Assembly (NCBI RefSeq): GCF_000379725.1
Contig: NZ_KB903663.1
Coordinates: forward strand, 1 to 64,000
DNA from: Cytophaga aurantiaca DSM 3654
GTDB taxonomy: Bacteria; Bacteroidota; Bacteroidia; Cytophagales; Cytophagaceae
Length of the DNA stretch: 64,000 nt
Direction: 5' to 3'
In this document: piece after piece, positions 1 through 8,712 of the stretch
Layout: each line of letters begins with the position of its first letter
Numbering within the stretch: position 1 is the first letter of the stretch
Position numbers and translations under genes: made by a program
Notes under the pieces: model-generated
The model's database searches: none
Told to the model about the DNA's origin: nothing
What the model saw: only the letters and a program-made list of their open reading frames with translations

Positions 1-244
1 GTTCTAAAAGTTTTTGTTCATTAGATTTAGGCATAACTGAGTCGCTTTTATTGGACATGTCAAAGTTACCATATTTTTTCAACCATGTTGCAACCGTGTG
101 GCTACCTTGAATTCCATACTTGTCGTGGGCTTCTTTTACACTTATTAAACCCTGCTCAATTTCCTGAATTACAGCTAATTTAAAGCTATAGCTGTAGTCT
201 TTTGAACTTCTTCTAACATACTGTTTCTCTGATTCTTCTTTCAT
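1..244 (-). CDS. IS3-type transposase OrfA-like HTH protein, 3' end outside window
   Basis: Reading the minus strand from the ATG at 244 gives an open frame to the window edge (81 codons), too short and edge-cut to stand out otherwise. The product is a basic, helix-turn-helix-like protein: it has a YSFKLAVIQEIEQG segment followed by SVKEAHDKYGI and HTVATWLKKYG, the layout of OrfA proteins of IS3-family insertion sequences, which bind the element ends and are fused to OrfB by frameshifting. The part that would show the frameshift and OrfB lies outside. The family is assigned from pattern recognition only. A lone HTH protein derived from an IS is the alternative. The transposon end is probably just upstream, near 283. 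Confidence 0.75.
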   Translation of the reverse strand, partial: MKEESEKQYVRRSSKDYSYSFKLAVIQEIEQGLISVKEAHDKYGIQGSHTVATWLKKYGNFDMSNKSDSVMPKSNEQKLLE

Positions 245-265
245 AACGTTACTTTTTATGTATCG

Positions 266-283
266 CTATTTCAGGACGAGACA
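266..283 (-). mobile_element. Possible IS terminal end
   Basis: About 22 bases upstream of the OrfA-like start, the minus strand reads TGTCTCGTCCTGAAATAG, beginning TG as IS3-family ends usually do. The other end is outside the window, so neither the inverted repeat nor a target duplication can be checked. It stops four bases before the palindromic terminator at 288-335, so the element would have inserted beside that hairpin. Inference only. Confidence 0.35.
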
Positions 284-287
284 ATAT

Positions 288-335
288 ATTCATAAAAAAA
301 GGTCACGATAATTATCGAGACCTTTTTTTATGAAT
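288..335. terminator. 48-base palindromic terminator
   Basis: Arms 288-310 and 313-335 are inverted copies with one A/A mismatch (305 against 318) and a two-base centre. The arms comprise ATTCAT, seven A, GGTCACGATA and the mirror, so a T-tract follows the stem in either direction. It terminates the minus-strand run ending with the LysM gene at 362 and could also stop plus-strand transcription. The stem resembles the one at 41492-41540. Confidence 0.85.
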
Positions 336-361
336 GAAAGAATGAAATTTATGCAAAAGAA

Positions 362-1747
362 TTATTTGCCATTTGGAGGCGGCAACTGATTCAATATTTT
401 TTGTGCCATCTTCGGAACGTTGTCGCTCACTATTTGATACACATAACAGTTGTTTGAATTGTAATGCACTTTAAATTTATCTCCGGCGATCTGTTTTCCA
501 TTTGCATCAAAGATTGAATAGTGTACAATAAATGTTCTTTCGTAGTTTAATGCAGCACGATCCAGACAGTTTTGATAATTCGTTTTCACTTCAAACTGAT
601 TAATGAAGATGTAATAATCAATGCTGTATTTCTCATTAAAATATTTGAAGAAATCCGGATTTCTAACTGCCACACCAAAGTACTTGCCGTTATCAGCAGG
701 AGTAGAATATTGAGTCGGCACGTCGTTGTTGCTTCCGGTAATAGTACCTACCGAATTTTTTATCCAGTTTCCACCTTTCTTACTTGGAGCTGTAGCAGTA
801 GCAGCAGAAGCCTGAGCATTTTGTGATTCAATAGAATTCGGATTATTTATAGATGCCTGATAATTATACGATACAGATGAATAAATTTTATTCAGATCTG
901 TTAATGAATCATTATTCTTACCGCCTAATAAATGGATCGTTTCATAACCTGGTGCAATCAGTAATGTATTTAAACGTCTTCTGAATACCTCTCTTACTTT
1001 TGTACGCTGCATATTTGATTTTCCTGCAATTTCATCATCCGCATCAGAGAAATATAAATATGGATCGAAAGGTACTACCAGAATCTGCTTACGGGAAGAA
1101 TCATATGTATATGGTGTTCCCAAATCATTAAATGGCGGAGCATATGTGCTTGTACTTACCAATACAGGCTGATCTGTTTTGATTGCAGGAGTTGTAGCGG
1201 GCTCAGTTGTTTTGGGAGTAGTCGTTGTAACCGTTGTGGTAGTAGTAGGTGTTGTAGGTGTCGTTGTCGTCGGATTCGTAGTTGTTGGTGTTGTAGGAGT
1301 AGTTGCAGTAGTTGTATTATTATATCCAACAACAATTTCCTGACCTGCTTTCAGATCCATATTATTCAGCTTAAGCAATTGCTCAACCGTTGTATTGTAT
1401 TTTTTAGCAATACCATAGTATGTATCACCTGGCTGAACTTTATACACCTGTGCATCTGCTGGGGCTGCCTTTGGGGGTTTCGCCATTGCTGATGGATTGT
1501 ATGGAATATTAATGACCTGCCCTACTTTCAATCCATTTTCCAATTCAGGATTGATCTCAAATAAATCGGATAATGAAATACCATACTTTGTTGATATACC
1601 ATAGATCGTTTCACCGGGAGATATCAGGTATTGAATATGAAGTTTGTTATTCAATTTGGTTACTCCAATTGAATCTTGTACACCTGCGTTGCTTATCAAC
1701 GAAACCAACACAAGTAAAATCGGTAGTGCAACTTTTTTTATCATCAT
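362..1747 (-). CDS. Secreted protein with two LysM domains and Thr-rich linker
   Basis: Exported peptidoglycan-binding protein. A signal peptide (MMIKKVALPILLVLVSL...) is followed by two LysM modules (about residues 37-83 and 100-143), each with the GETIYGIS or GDTYYGIA start typical of LysM. Then comes a linker of almost only Thr and Pro (about residues 145-185) and a C-terminal region of about 270 residues that I do not recognise. The frame is open to a GTG at 1765, but the ATG at 1747 (or 1744) gives a proper signal peptide and leaves room after rseP, so I chose it. It is the last gene of the dxr-rseP run, 24 bases after rseP, and is followed by the palindromic terminator. LysM binding to glycan strands is family knowledge; the role of the C-terminal part is unknown. 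Confidence 0.85.
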   Translation of the reverse strand: MMIKKVALPILLVLVSLISNAGVQDSIGVTKLNNKLHIQYLISPGETIYGISTKYGISLSDLFEINPELENGLKVGQVINIPYNPSAMAKPPKAAPADAQVYKVQPGDTYYGIAKKYNTTVEQLLKLNNMDLKAGQEIVVGYNNTTTATTPTTPTTTNPTTTTPTTPTTTTTVTTTTPKTTEPATTPAIKTDQPVLVSTSTYAPPFNDLGTPYTYDSSRKQILVVPFDPYLYFSDADDEIAGKSNMQRTKVREVFRRRLNTLLIAPGYETIHLLGGKNNDSLTDLNKIYSSVSYNYQASINNPNSIESQNAQASAATATAPSKKGGNWIKNSVGTITGSNNDVPTQYSTPADNGKYFGVAVRNPDFFKYFNEKYSIDYYIFINQFEVKTNYQNCLDRAALNYERTFIVHYSIFDANGKQIAGDKFKVHYNSNNCYVYQIVSDNVPKMAQKILNQLPPPNGK

Positions 1748-1771
1748 AGTAATACGGTATAACACGGTTTA

Positions 1772-3085
1772 TTAAAATAAATGTCGGATTGCATCATTGG
1801 AAATAGCATACAACATTAATGTTAGCAGAATAACCATTCCCACTTTCTGCGCATTTTCAAGAAACTTATCGGAAGGCTTTCTTCCTGAAATTATTTCATA
1901 CAATATGAACATAACATGACCGCCATCCAATGCAGGAATCGGAAGCAAATTCATAAACGCCAATACCATCGATAAAGTTGCCGTTAAACTCCAGAAATGA
2001 GACCACTCCCACTTAGGACCATATGCATCAGCAATTGAAAAGAAGCTACCCACAGAATTGGATGCTTTTAACTCTCCTCTGAATATTTTTGAAAAGGCTT
2101 TAATCTGATCTGTGATTACTTTAACAGAATTTACAATTCCTTTAGGTACCGATTCTAAAAATGTATACTGACGCGTAGTCTCCTGCAATACATGTATAGG
2201 AGCAAGTTCAATACCGATCATGCCTGCGCTATCAACCTGAATAGATAAATGAGATTCTTTTTTATCTCTTATAATTGCAACATCAATTACGTTGTTTTTA
2301 TTTTTTGCGAATTCTCCTTTTAATAAATGAAAGTAAGGAACCGCTGTACCATTGATGGACAATATGGAATCTCCGGCTTTCAAACCACCTTTCGCTGCTC
2401 TTCCATCTTTAATTACTTGTCCGACTTTATATTTATAAACAACACTTATAAATCCTGAAGCATCTTTTTCAGCGAGTTTATCAAGTACATTACTAGGCAC
2501 GGGAATTACTTTCTCTTCACCATTTCGAATAATGGTAATGCTGCTATTCTCATTAATCAAGGTCTCTGCAACTTCTGAAAAAAGCACTGCTTCCTTTCCG
2601 TTTACAGCTTTAATACGGTCGCCTGTTTGCAATCCGATCTCCTTAGCAATAGGCTGCGCAACAATGCCGTATTTATTCAGTTCCTCAATACGAATATCTT
2701 CTTCTCCAACAATCCATAACAAACCGATACTAATAATAAAAGCAACAAGCACATTTACAATTACGCCACCCAACATCACGATCAATCGCTGCCAGGCAGG
2801 TTTGCTTCTGAATTCCCATGGCTGAGGTTCAGCTTTCATGGCTTCGGTATCCAACGATTCATCCACCATTCCGGAGATCTTAACAAAACCTCCTAATGGA
2901 ATTGCGCCAACAGAATATTCCGTTTCTCCTTTTTTAAAGCCAAATAATTTGGGAGGAAAACCGATTGAAAATTTTTCAACCCGCATTCCAAAGAACTTGG
3001 CTGTAAGCATATGCCCTAATTCGTGCACTCCAACCAAAAACGACAAGCCCAATATTAATTGTGCTGCCTTAATTATTAAATCCAT
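1772..3085 (-). CDS. rseP: Site-2 zinc metalloprotease RseP
   Basis: Intramembrane protease of the S2P/RseP class, which cuts membrane-anchored anti-sigma factors and signal peptide remnants inside the inner membrane. The zinc site HELGH is at residues 21-25 in the first membrane helix, and the second site, LDGGH, is near residue 386 before the last helices. Two PDZ-like stretches lie between them (for example GLKAGDSILSIN). The 437-residue length fits the family. It starts 15 bases after dxr, an association common in many bacteria, and is followed by the LysM gene, suggesting an envelope maintenance operon. The substrate cannot be told from the sequence. Confidence 0.95.
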   Translation of the reverse strand: MDLIIKAAQLILGLSFLVGVHELGHMLTAKFFGMRVEKFSIGFPPKLFGFKKGETEYSVGAIPLGGFVKISGMVDESLDTEAMKAEPQPWEFRSKPAWQRLIVMLGGVIVNVLVAFIISIGLLWIVGEEDIRIEELNKYGIVAQPIAKEIGLQTGDRIKAVNGKEAVLFSEVAETLINENSSITIIRNGEEKVIPVPSNVLDKLAEKDASGFISVVYKYKVGQVIKDGRAAKGGLKAGDSILSINGTAVPYFHLLKGEFAKNKNNVIDVAIIRDKKESHLSIQVDSAGMIGIELAPIHVLQETTRQYTFLESVPKGIVNSVKVITDQIKAFSKIFRGELKASNSVGSFFSIADAYGPKWEWSHFWSLTATLSMVLAFMNLLPIPALDGGHVMFILYEIISGRKPSDKFLENAQKVGMVILLTLMLYAISNDAIRHLF

Positions 3086-3100
3086 GTATTTTCCTAAAGC

Positions 3101-4276
3101 TTATTTAATTTTCATCTGCGTAATAGTGCGAGCCATTTCTCTGGTATTACGATCCGTTTGTATGTAATCATCCAAGGTCGGTATAGCAATATACGGTACT
3201 TTTGCCATACATTCAGCAATCAGGTCAGGCATTTCAAGAAATGTTAATTCATCCTGCAAAAATTTCTCAACAGCAATTTCATTTGCCGCATTCAGAATGC
3301 AGGCCATATTTCCACCTTTTCTTAATGCCTCGTACGCTAACGATAAATTTTGAAAGGTATCTGTATCAGGCTTTTCAAAAGTTAATGAAGGATAATTCAG
3401 AAAATCAAAACGCGGGTATTCAGAAGGCAAGCGCTCCGGAAAAGCCAATGCATATTGAATGGGCAGCTTCATATCCGGTAAACCCATCTGTGCTTTTATG
3501 GAACCATCTTCAAATTGCACCATCGAATGTATAATGGATTGCGGATGCACAACCACATCAATCTGATCTGCATTCAATCCAAACAACCACTTCGCCTCGA
3601 TCACCTCTAAACCTTTATTCATAAGAGATGCAGAGTCGATTGTGATCTTTGCTCCCATGCTCCAATTCGGATGTTTCAGCGCTTGTTTTTTTGTAACCTG
3701 TTCTAATTCTGCACGTTTTTTCCCTCTGAACGGGCCACCTGAAGCGGTTAATATAATCTTCTCAATGGGATTCATTCCTTCTCCGGGTAAACATTGAAAA
3801 ATTGCTGAATGCTCAGAATCTACCGGAAGTATAGCTACTTTATGTTTTTGTGCCAGGCTGGTAACAATATCGCCTGCCACTACTAATGTTTCTTTATTTG
3901 CCAATGCAATGTGCTTGCCAGCCTTAATTGCATGTATCGTTGGCATAAGTCCGGCGTAGCCTACCAAAGCTGTAAGTACAATATCAATCGTTTCCATTTC
4001 AACAACAGAAACTAATGATTTCGCTCCGCAATATACTTTAATATGTAATGGATCGAGTGCAGCTTTAACAGCATCGTACAAGGCTTCATTGCCTATAACA
4101 ACCACATTGGGTCTGAATTCTGCAGCTTGCTCAATTAATAACGTAGCATTGTTTTCAGCTGTCAAAACTTCAACTACAAAACGGTCTTTATTATTTCGAA
4201 TAACATCTAAGGCCTGTGTGCCAATCGAACCGGTCGATCCAAGAATTGCTATGTATTTCTTATTGGGGTCTTTCAT
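3101..4276 (-). CDS. dxr: 1-deoxy-D-xylulose 5-phosphate reductoisomerase
   Basis: Second enzyme of the non-mevalonate isoprenoid pathway: rearranges and reduces DXP to 2-C-methyl-D-erythritol 4-phosphate with NADPH and a divalent metal, in the cytoplasm. Visible features are the N-terminal nucleotide-binding loop GSTGSIGTQALDV, the metal/substrate motif LPVDSEHSAIFQ, the ASGGPFR loop and the SMGAKITIDSASLMNKGLE segment. At 391 residues it is full length. It sits 8 bases after the GH3 gene and 15 before rseP, so the three are probably co-transcribed from upstream of 5772. No oddities seen. Confidence 0.97.
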   Translation of the reverse strand: MKDPNKKYIAILGSTGSIGTQALDVIRNNKDRFVVEVLTAENNATLLIEQAAEFRPNVVVIGNEALYDAVKAALDPLHIKVYCGAKSLVSVVEMETIDIVLTALVGYAGLMPTIHAIKAGKHIALANKETLVVAGDIVTSLAQKHKVAILPVDSEHSAIFQCLPGEGMNPIEKIILTASGGPFRGKKRAELEQVTKKQALKHPNWSMGAKITIDSASLMNKGLEVIEAKWLFGLNADQIDVVVHPQSIIHSMVQFEDGSIKAQMGLPDMKLPIQYALAFPERLPSEYPRFDFLNYPSLTFEKPDTDTFQNLSLAYEALRKGGNMACILNAANEIAVEKFLQDELTFLEMPDLIAECMAKVPYIAIPTLDDYIQTDRNTREMARTITQMKIK

Positions 4277-4284
4277 CCTTCGGA

Positions 4285-5772
4285 TTAATTCAAAATTGCA
4301 TTAACAAAATTTCTATCATTAGACAAACGCGGTGATTTATTTTGTCCACCCAACTTACCCATTTTTTTCATTCCATTGATAAATCCACCTTCTGTAACAA
4401 CGGTAATTACAAGCGGTCGCAAGACATTACCAACAATAAGATCTTTATAATAAATATTTCTTTTCACCATTTCCTGATCCAGATCCAATGCAAATTGAGT
4501 CGGGTTTGCAGGTTTTGAAATAAATTCTATAAACCATTCGTGATATGGCAATCCCTCTGCAGGCGTTACTTGTGGAGCAACTGTAAATTCTGTTACAGAT
4601 GTTTCGGGATGCTTCTCTAATGCAGCTTTTAATGCCTGTTCTACTTCTTCTCCAATAACATGTTCACCAAATGCAGAAATATAATGTTTTACCCTTCCGC
4701 TAACAACAATACGATGTGGATTCTTTGAAACAAACTTTACAGTATCGCCAATAGAGTATCCGAATAAACCTGCATTTGTAGACATAATCAATGCATAGTT
4801 CACACCAAGCTCTACCTGTCCGATGGTTAAACGTGTTGGAGACGCTGTACCATATTCTTCCACAGGTACAAATTCATAAAACACACCGCTGTTTAACAAC
4901 AACAGCAAACCTTCCTGACTGGGTTGATCCTGAAATGCGATAAATCCTTCAGAAGCCGGATAGGTCTCAATGGTATCAATATCTTTACCAATACTATCCA
5001 TTAACTTTTTCTTATACGGAGCAAAATTTACCCCACCATATACCAACAATGAAAACGAAGGAAATACATCTTTTATTTTTTTACCTGTACGTTTATGAAT
5101 AGTATCAAAATACATTTGTATCCAAGGCGGAATACCGCTGATCAGCGACATCTCCTGATCGATTGTCTCGTCTACAATGCGATCCAGTTTTTTCTCCCAA
5201 TCATCCATGCAATTGGTTTCAAAACTTGGTAATTGATTCCCACGCAAGTATCCGGGAACATGGTGATTTACGATGCCTGACAAGCGGCCGATATAAATAC
5301 CGTTTTTCTTTTCCATCACCGGACTTCCGGATAAGAAAATTAATTTCTTATCTAAAAAAGTAGACTTGCCTGTGGAATATACATAATTCAACAACGCATT
5401 TTTTGCTCCATTGATGTGATGCGGAATCGACTCTTTTGTGATTGGTATGTATTTAACACCGGATGTAGTGCCGGATGTTTTGGCGAAATACAACGGAATG
5501 CCAGGCCATAAAACATCCTTTGTTCCTTTTTTAACTTCTTCAATATAGTTTACAAATCCTTCGTATTCTCTGATCGGCACCAGACGACAATAGTCCTCAT
5601 GTGTGCGAATAGATTCGAAATTATGATCTATACCAAAAGCAGTTTTTTTTGCAGATGAGAGTAAATACTGAAGCACATCATTCTGTGTTTCAATCGGTCT
5701 TTCGGACCAGTATTTTTGCTTTTTGACAACCTGCCGTGCCAATAGCTTGCTAAGAATTGAACGTATACCCAT
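4285..5772 (-). CDS. GH3-family acyl-acid amido synthetase-like protein
   Basis: Member of the GH3 superfamily (adenylate-forming enzymes known from plants, where they couple acyl acids to amino acids; common but mostly uncharacterised in Bacteroidetes). The phosphate-binding loop FAKTSGTTSG is at about residues 97-106, ASEGF supplies the acyl-adenylate region, and YSIGDTVKF is the third ATP motif. The length, 495 residues, is normal for the bacterial type. It heads the run with dxr and rseP. The substrate is unknown, and a role in hormone conjugation should not be assumed for a bacterium. Start MGIRSILSK chosen as the first ATG. Confidence 0.9.
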   Translation of the reverse strand: MGIRSILSKLLARQVVKKQKYWSERPIETQNDVLQYLLSSAKKTAFGIDHNFESIRTHEDYCRLVPIREYEGFVNYIEEVKKGTKDVLWPGIPLYFAKTSGTTSGVKYIPITKESIPHHINGAKNALLNYVYSTGKSTFLDKKLIFLSGSPVMEKKNGIYIGRLSGIVNHHVPGYLRGNQLPSFETNCMDDWEKKLDRIVDETIDQEMSLISGIPPWIQMYFDTIHKRTGKKIKDVFPSFSLLVYGGVNFAPYKKKLMDSIGKDIDTIETYPASEGFIAFQDQPSQEGLLLLLNSGVFYEFVPVEEYGTASPTRLTIGQVELGVNYALIMSTNAGLFGYSIGDTVKFVSKNPHRIVVSGRVKHYISAFGEHVIGEEVEQALKAALEKHPETSVTEFTVAPQVTPAEGLPYHEWFIEFISKPANPTQFALDLDQEMVKRNIYYKDLIVGNVLRPLVITVVTEGGFINGMKKMGKLGGQNKSPRLSNDRNFVNAILN

Positions 5773-5876
5773 AATTTATAATAGCAAGTTAAAAAATATA
5801 TAGTTAAATACATTCTTCTGCAACCTTAAAGCTAAATATGTTGCTTTATTGTGCCCCTAATCATAAATAATTACTA

Positions 5877-5888
5877 AATTCATGAATT
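5877..5888. promoter_or_regulatory. Short perfect palindrome in divergent gap
   Basis: The 196-base gap between the divergent GH3 and membrane-protein genes is very AT-rich and holds AATTCATGAATT, a perfect 12-base palindrome. It could be an operator for either gene, but such palindromes also arise by chance in AT-rich DNA. No clear TAnnTTTG promoter was found here. Confidence 0.2.
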
Positions 5889-5968
5889 ATTTCTACCTCA
5901 GAATTTCACACATATTCAAAGCAATTTATCCTAATAAAGTACTCTTCGTATTACCGGCATTCTAAACA

Positions 5969-7234
5969 ATGAAATTAATTTATCGTACGCTTATTATTTT
6001 TTTAGTTCTTTGGATAGGTTTGTTATTAATCACATTCAATAAACACCTAAGAAGGGAGCCAAATACGTATCACAGCGAAATATGGGCTGACAAAGCAGGC
6101 TATTATGTGTATCTGCCGGCTACCTTTATTTATCATTGGCAAGGAGATTCTATTCCGGAATCCATTCATAAACAAAAAGGTGACGGATTTAAAATTATTG
6201 GCAATCATGTTGTTACTAAATATCCAATGGGTGTTGCAGTAATGATGTCTCCTGTGTGGCTTGTAAATCATTATTTTATAGCAGATGTTAAAGATGGCTT
6301 TTCATTTTCCTATACGTTAGTTTCATCAGTAGCAGCAACATTTTATGTACTGATCGGCCTCTTTATCAGTTATGCCTGTTACAAAAAATATACAACATCA
6401 ATACGCTCTTTATCGATTTGTATATTGCTATTCATTTCCACAAATTTATTTTACTATACCGTTCTTGAAAATGGTATGTCTCATGCATTTTCGTTTTTTT
6501 GGTTTTCTCTTTTATTATTTGTGATACTGGATATTAAACAAAGAACATCCATCACCTACAAAGACACCTTGTCACTTGGCATCATTACAGGTTTCATCAT
6601 GCTGATACGACCGATTAACTGTGTATTCTGTTTGCCCTACTTTTTGATCTTGGTAATTCAAAATCCAAATATCAAGTCAACGATTAAAGAGCTTTTATTT
6701 ACTACCAAAAGCCTTTTAATATACCTTTTGGCTATACTCATAATTACACCACAAATTATTTATTATAAGTCGATTTCATCCATAAAAGCACCTTACAGTG
6801 GCGAAGGCTTCTCCTATTTAACAAGTCCTAAAATACTAAGCGTATTATTTGCGCCGGAAAATGGCCTTTTCCTATATACTCCTATTGTATTATTTATATT
6901 CGTTTTGTTATTTATATACAGAAAATCCATCCCCTTTATAATACCAATATGTGTATTATTCAGCCTTGTAGTGTATGTATACGCCTCTTGGTCTAGTCCA
7001 GAATTGGGTTGCGCTTTTGGCTATAGAGGCATGGTAGAATTTTATTCGCTTATCTTTTTACCATTCGCATTCATAAATGTATCGAGAAAATTAAAATTTA
7101 CATTTATCTTTATAGCTGTGCTTTGCACACTTTATACATTAAAACTTAGTCTTTCCTATGATGGCTGTTTTGGAGGCAGTAATTATTGGGACTGGAGTAC
7201 GTATTCAAAATTGTTATTTTCAAATATAAAATAA
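5969..7234 (+). CDS. Polytopic membrane protein, GT-C glycosyltransferase-like
   Basis: Integral membrane protein of 421 residues with about ten hydrophobic segments. After the first helix comes a loop with an acidic residue and aromatic residues (WADKAGYYVYLPATF), the place where GT-C enzymes of the ArnT/PMT type carry their catalytic Asp. These enzymes move a sugar from a polyprenyl-phosphate carrier to a lipid or protein on the outer face of the inner membrane. Homology to a named family is not evident by eye, so the call rests on topology and context: it is followed after 3 bases by a polyprenyl-phosphate mannose synthase-like GT2. The substrate is unknown. Confidence 0.6.
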   Translation: MKLIYRTLIIFLVLWIGLLLITFNKHLRREPNTYHSEIWADKAGYYVYLPATFIYHWQGDSIPESIHKQKGDGFKIIGNHVVTKYPMGVAVMMSPVWLVNHYFIADVKDGFSFSYTLVSSVAATFYVLIGLFISYACYKKYTTSIRSLSICILLFISTNLFYYTVLENGMSHAFSFFWFSLLLFVILDIKQRTSITYKDTLSLGIITGFIMLIRPINCVFCLPYFLILVIQNPNIKSTIKELLFTTKSLLIYLLAILIITPQIIYYKSISSIKAPYSGEGFSYLTSPKILSVLFAPENGLFLYTPIVLFIFVLLFIYRKSIPFIIPICVLFSLVVYVYASWSSPELGCAFGYRGMVEFYSLIFLPFAFINVSRKLKFTFIFIAVLCTLYTLKLSLSYDGCFGGSNYWDWSTYSKLLFSNIK

Positions 7235-7237
7235 AAC

Positions 7238-7957
7238 ATGTCTATTCAAACGCTCTCAATCGTAATTCCTGCTTACAACGAAGAACGCACCATTCATTTA
7301 ATTCTGAATAAAGTGCTTGCTGTAAAACTGATGAACAACATTCAGAAAGAGATCATTTTAGTAAATGATTGTTCCAAAGACAATACGAAAGAAACAATTG
7401 AAAAATATATTGCAGATCACACATCTGAAAACATCGTTTTATATAACCACGAAGTGAATAAAGGTAAAGGTGCAGCTTTACATACAGGTATAAAAAAAGC
7501 AAAAGGAGATTATATTATTATTCAGGATGCAGATCTGGAATATGATCCGAATGAATACAATGCGCTTCTACAACCCATACTGGACGGCTTTGCGGATGTT
7601 GTTTACGGTTCCCGTTTTATTGGAGGAAAACCGCACCGCATTTTATTTTTCTGGCATACGATCGGTAACAAAATGCTGACAATGGCAAGTAATGTGTTTA
7701 CCAATCTGAATTTAACAGATATGGAAACATGTTATAAAGTTTTTAAAGCAGAAATCATTCAACCTCTTCCTTTACAAGAAGCACGCTTTGGATTTGAACC
7801 CGAAGTAACTGCACATATTTCTAAGATTCCCAATATCCGCATTTATGAAGTTGGTATTTCCTACTATGGAAGAACTTATGAAGAGGGTAAAAAAATTGGA
7901 ATGAAGGATGCTTTCAGAGCACTTTACTGTATTGTAAAATATAATTTATTCAAATAA
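7238..7957 (+). CDS. Family 2 glycosyltransferase, polyprenyl-phosphate mannose synthase-like
   Basis: Soluble GT-A enzyme of 239 residues. It has the start motif VIPAYNEE (residues 9-16), VNDCSKDNT, a DADLEYDP metal site (D97, D99) and GSRFIGGKP. The layout follows Dpm1-type synthases, which load a sugar from a nucleotide donor onto a lipid phosphate carrier, and it lacks the C-terminal membrane helices of some relatives. It lies 3 bases after the GT-C-like gene and 5 bases before a methyltransferase, which suggests an operon for a glycan made with a lipid-linked sugar. The actual sugar is not readable from the sequence. Confidence 0.88.
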   Translation: MSIQTLSIVIPAYNEERTIHLILNKVLAVKLMNNIQKEIILVNDCSKDNTKETIEKYIADHTSENIVLYNHEVNKGKGAALHTGIKKAKGDYIIIQDADLEYDPNEYNALLQPILDGFADVVYGSRFIGGKPHRILFFWHTIGNKMLTMASNVFTNLNLTDMETCYKVFKAEIIQPLPLQEARFGFEPEVTAHISKIPNIRIYEVGISYYGRTYEEGKKIGMKDAFRALYCIVKYNLFK

Positions 7958-7962
7958 GTGAA

Positions 7963-8700
7963 GTGAAGAATACGGAGTTTTTATTCAAAAAAATTGATAA
8001 TGAAGGTATAGAAACATTAACCGTATTGGCCAGTGCGAATAAACTTAACATGTGGTTTTACGATACGATAAAACCTTTTTGTACTGGAAAAATATTAGAG
8101 ATCGGATCCGGGATTGGCAATATTTCTCATTTTTTCATTCAGAATAAAAATGATATCACCTTATCTGATCTAAGAGCAAATTATTTAGAATCATTAACGA
8201 ACCGTTTTCCGGACTTTCAAAAAACAAATTTCCATTCCTTAGATTTAGTCGATGTTGATTTTGACACAAAACACAAAGACAAATTTAATTCGTTTGATAC
8301 CATTTTTGCGCTGAACGTAGTAGAGCATATATTTGATGACCAGCAGGCCATTAAAAACTGTTATAAGCTCTTAAAAAAAGGAGGGCGTTTAATCATACTT
8401 GTTCCCGCATATCAATCGCTTTATAATCGCTTTGATAAAGAACTCCAGCATTACCGTCGATACAATCAAACAACATTAAACACGTTGTTTATAAATGCAG
8501 AATTCAAATTAGAACACAATCAATATTTCAATGCTATGGGAATAATGGGTTGGTTTATATCAGGCAGAATATTAAATAACAAATTACTTCCTGAAGGCCA
8601 GATCAAATTTTACAATACGTTTGTGCCCTTCTTTAAAATTATTGATAAAATTTTGTTCAAAAAAATTGGTTTGTCTGTAATGGCTGTTGGGAAAAAATAA
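7963..8700 (+). CDS. Class I SAM-dependent methyltransferase
   Basis: 245-residue methyltransferase starting at GTG 7963, 5 bases after the GT2 gene. Motif I reads ILEIGSGIGNIS (residues 44-55), and the post-motif region NVVEHIFDDQQAIKNCYKLLKKGGRLIIL is split over motifs II-III with the usual GG turn. This is the UbiG-like fold used for small molecules and sugars. The operon with the GT2 and GT-C-like genes suggests it modifies a glycan or its lipid carrier, but that is inferred. Its stop is 12 bases from the stop of the convergent gene on the other strand, and no terminator hairpin fits in between. Confidence 0.85.
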   Translation: MKNTEFLFKKIDNEGIETLTVLASANKLNMWFYDTIKPFCTGKILEIGSGIGNISHFFIQNKNDITLSDLRANYLESLTNRFPDFQKTNFHSLDLVDVDFDTKHKDKFNSFDTIFALNVVEHIFDDQQAIKNCYKLLKKGGRLIILVPAYQSLYNRFDKELQHYRRYNQTTLNTLFINAEFKLEHNQYFNAMGIMGWFISGRILNNKLLPEGQIKFYNTFVPFFKIIDKILFKKIGLSVMAVGKK

Positions 8701-8712
8701 GTCTACCAACAT

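Noticed and set aside
1200-1320. Tandem-repeat-like DNA in the LysM gene, possible CRISPR or minisatellite
   Set aside because: It is a low-complexity Thr/Pro coding run without fixed repeats or spacers.
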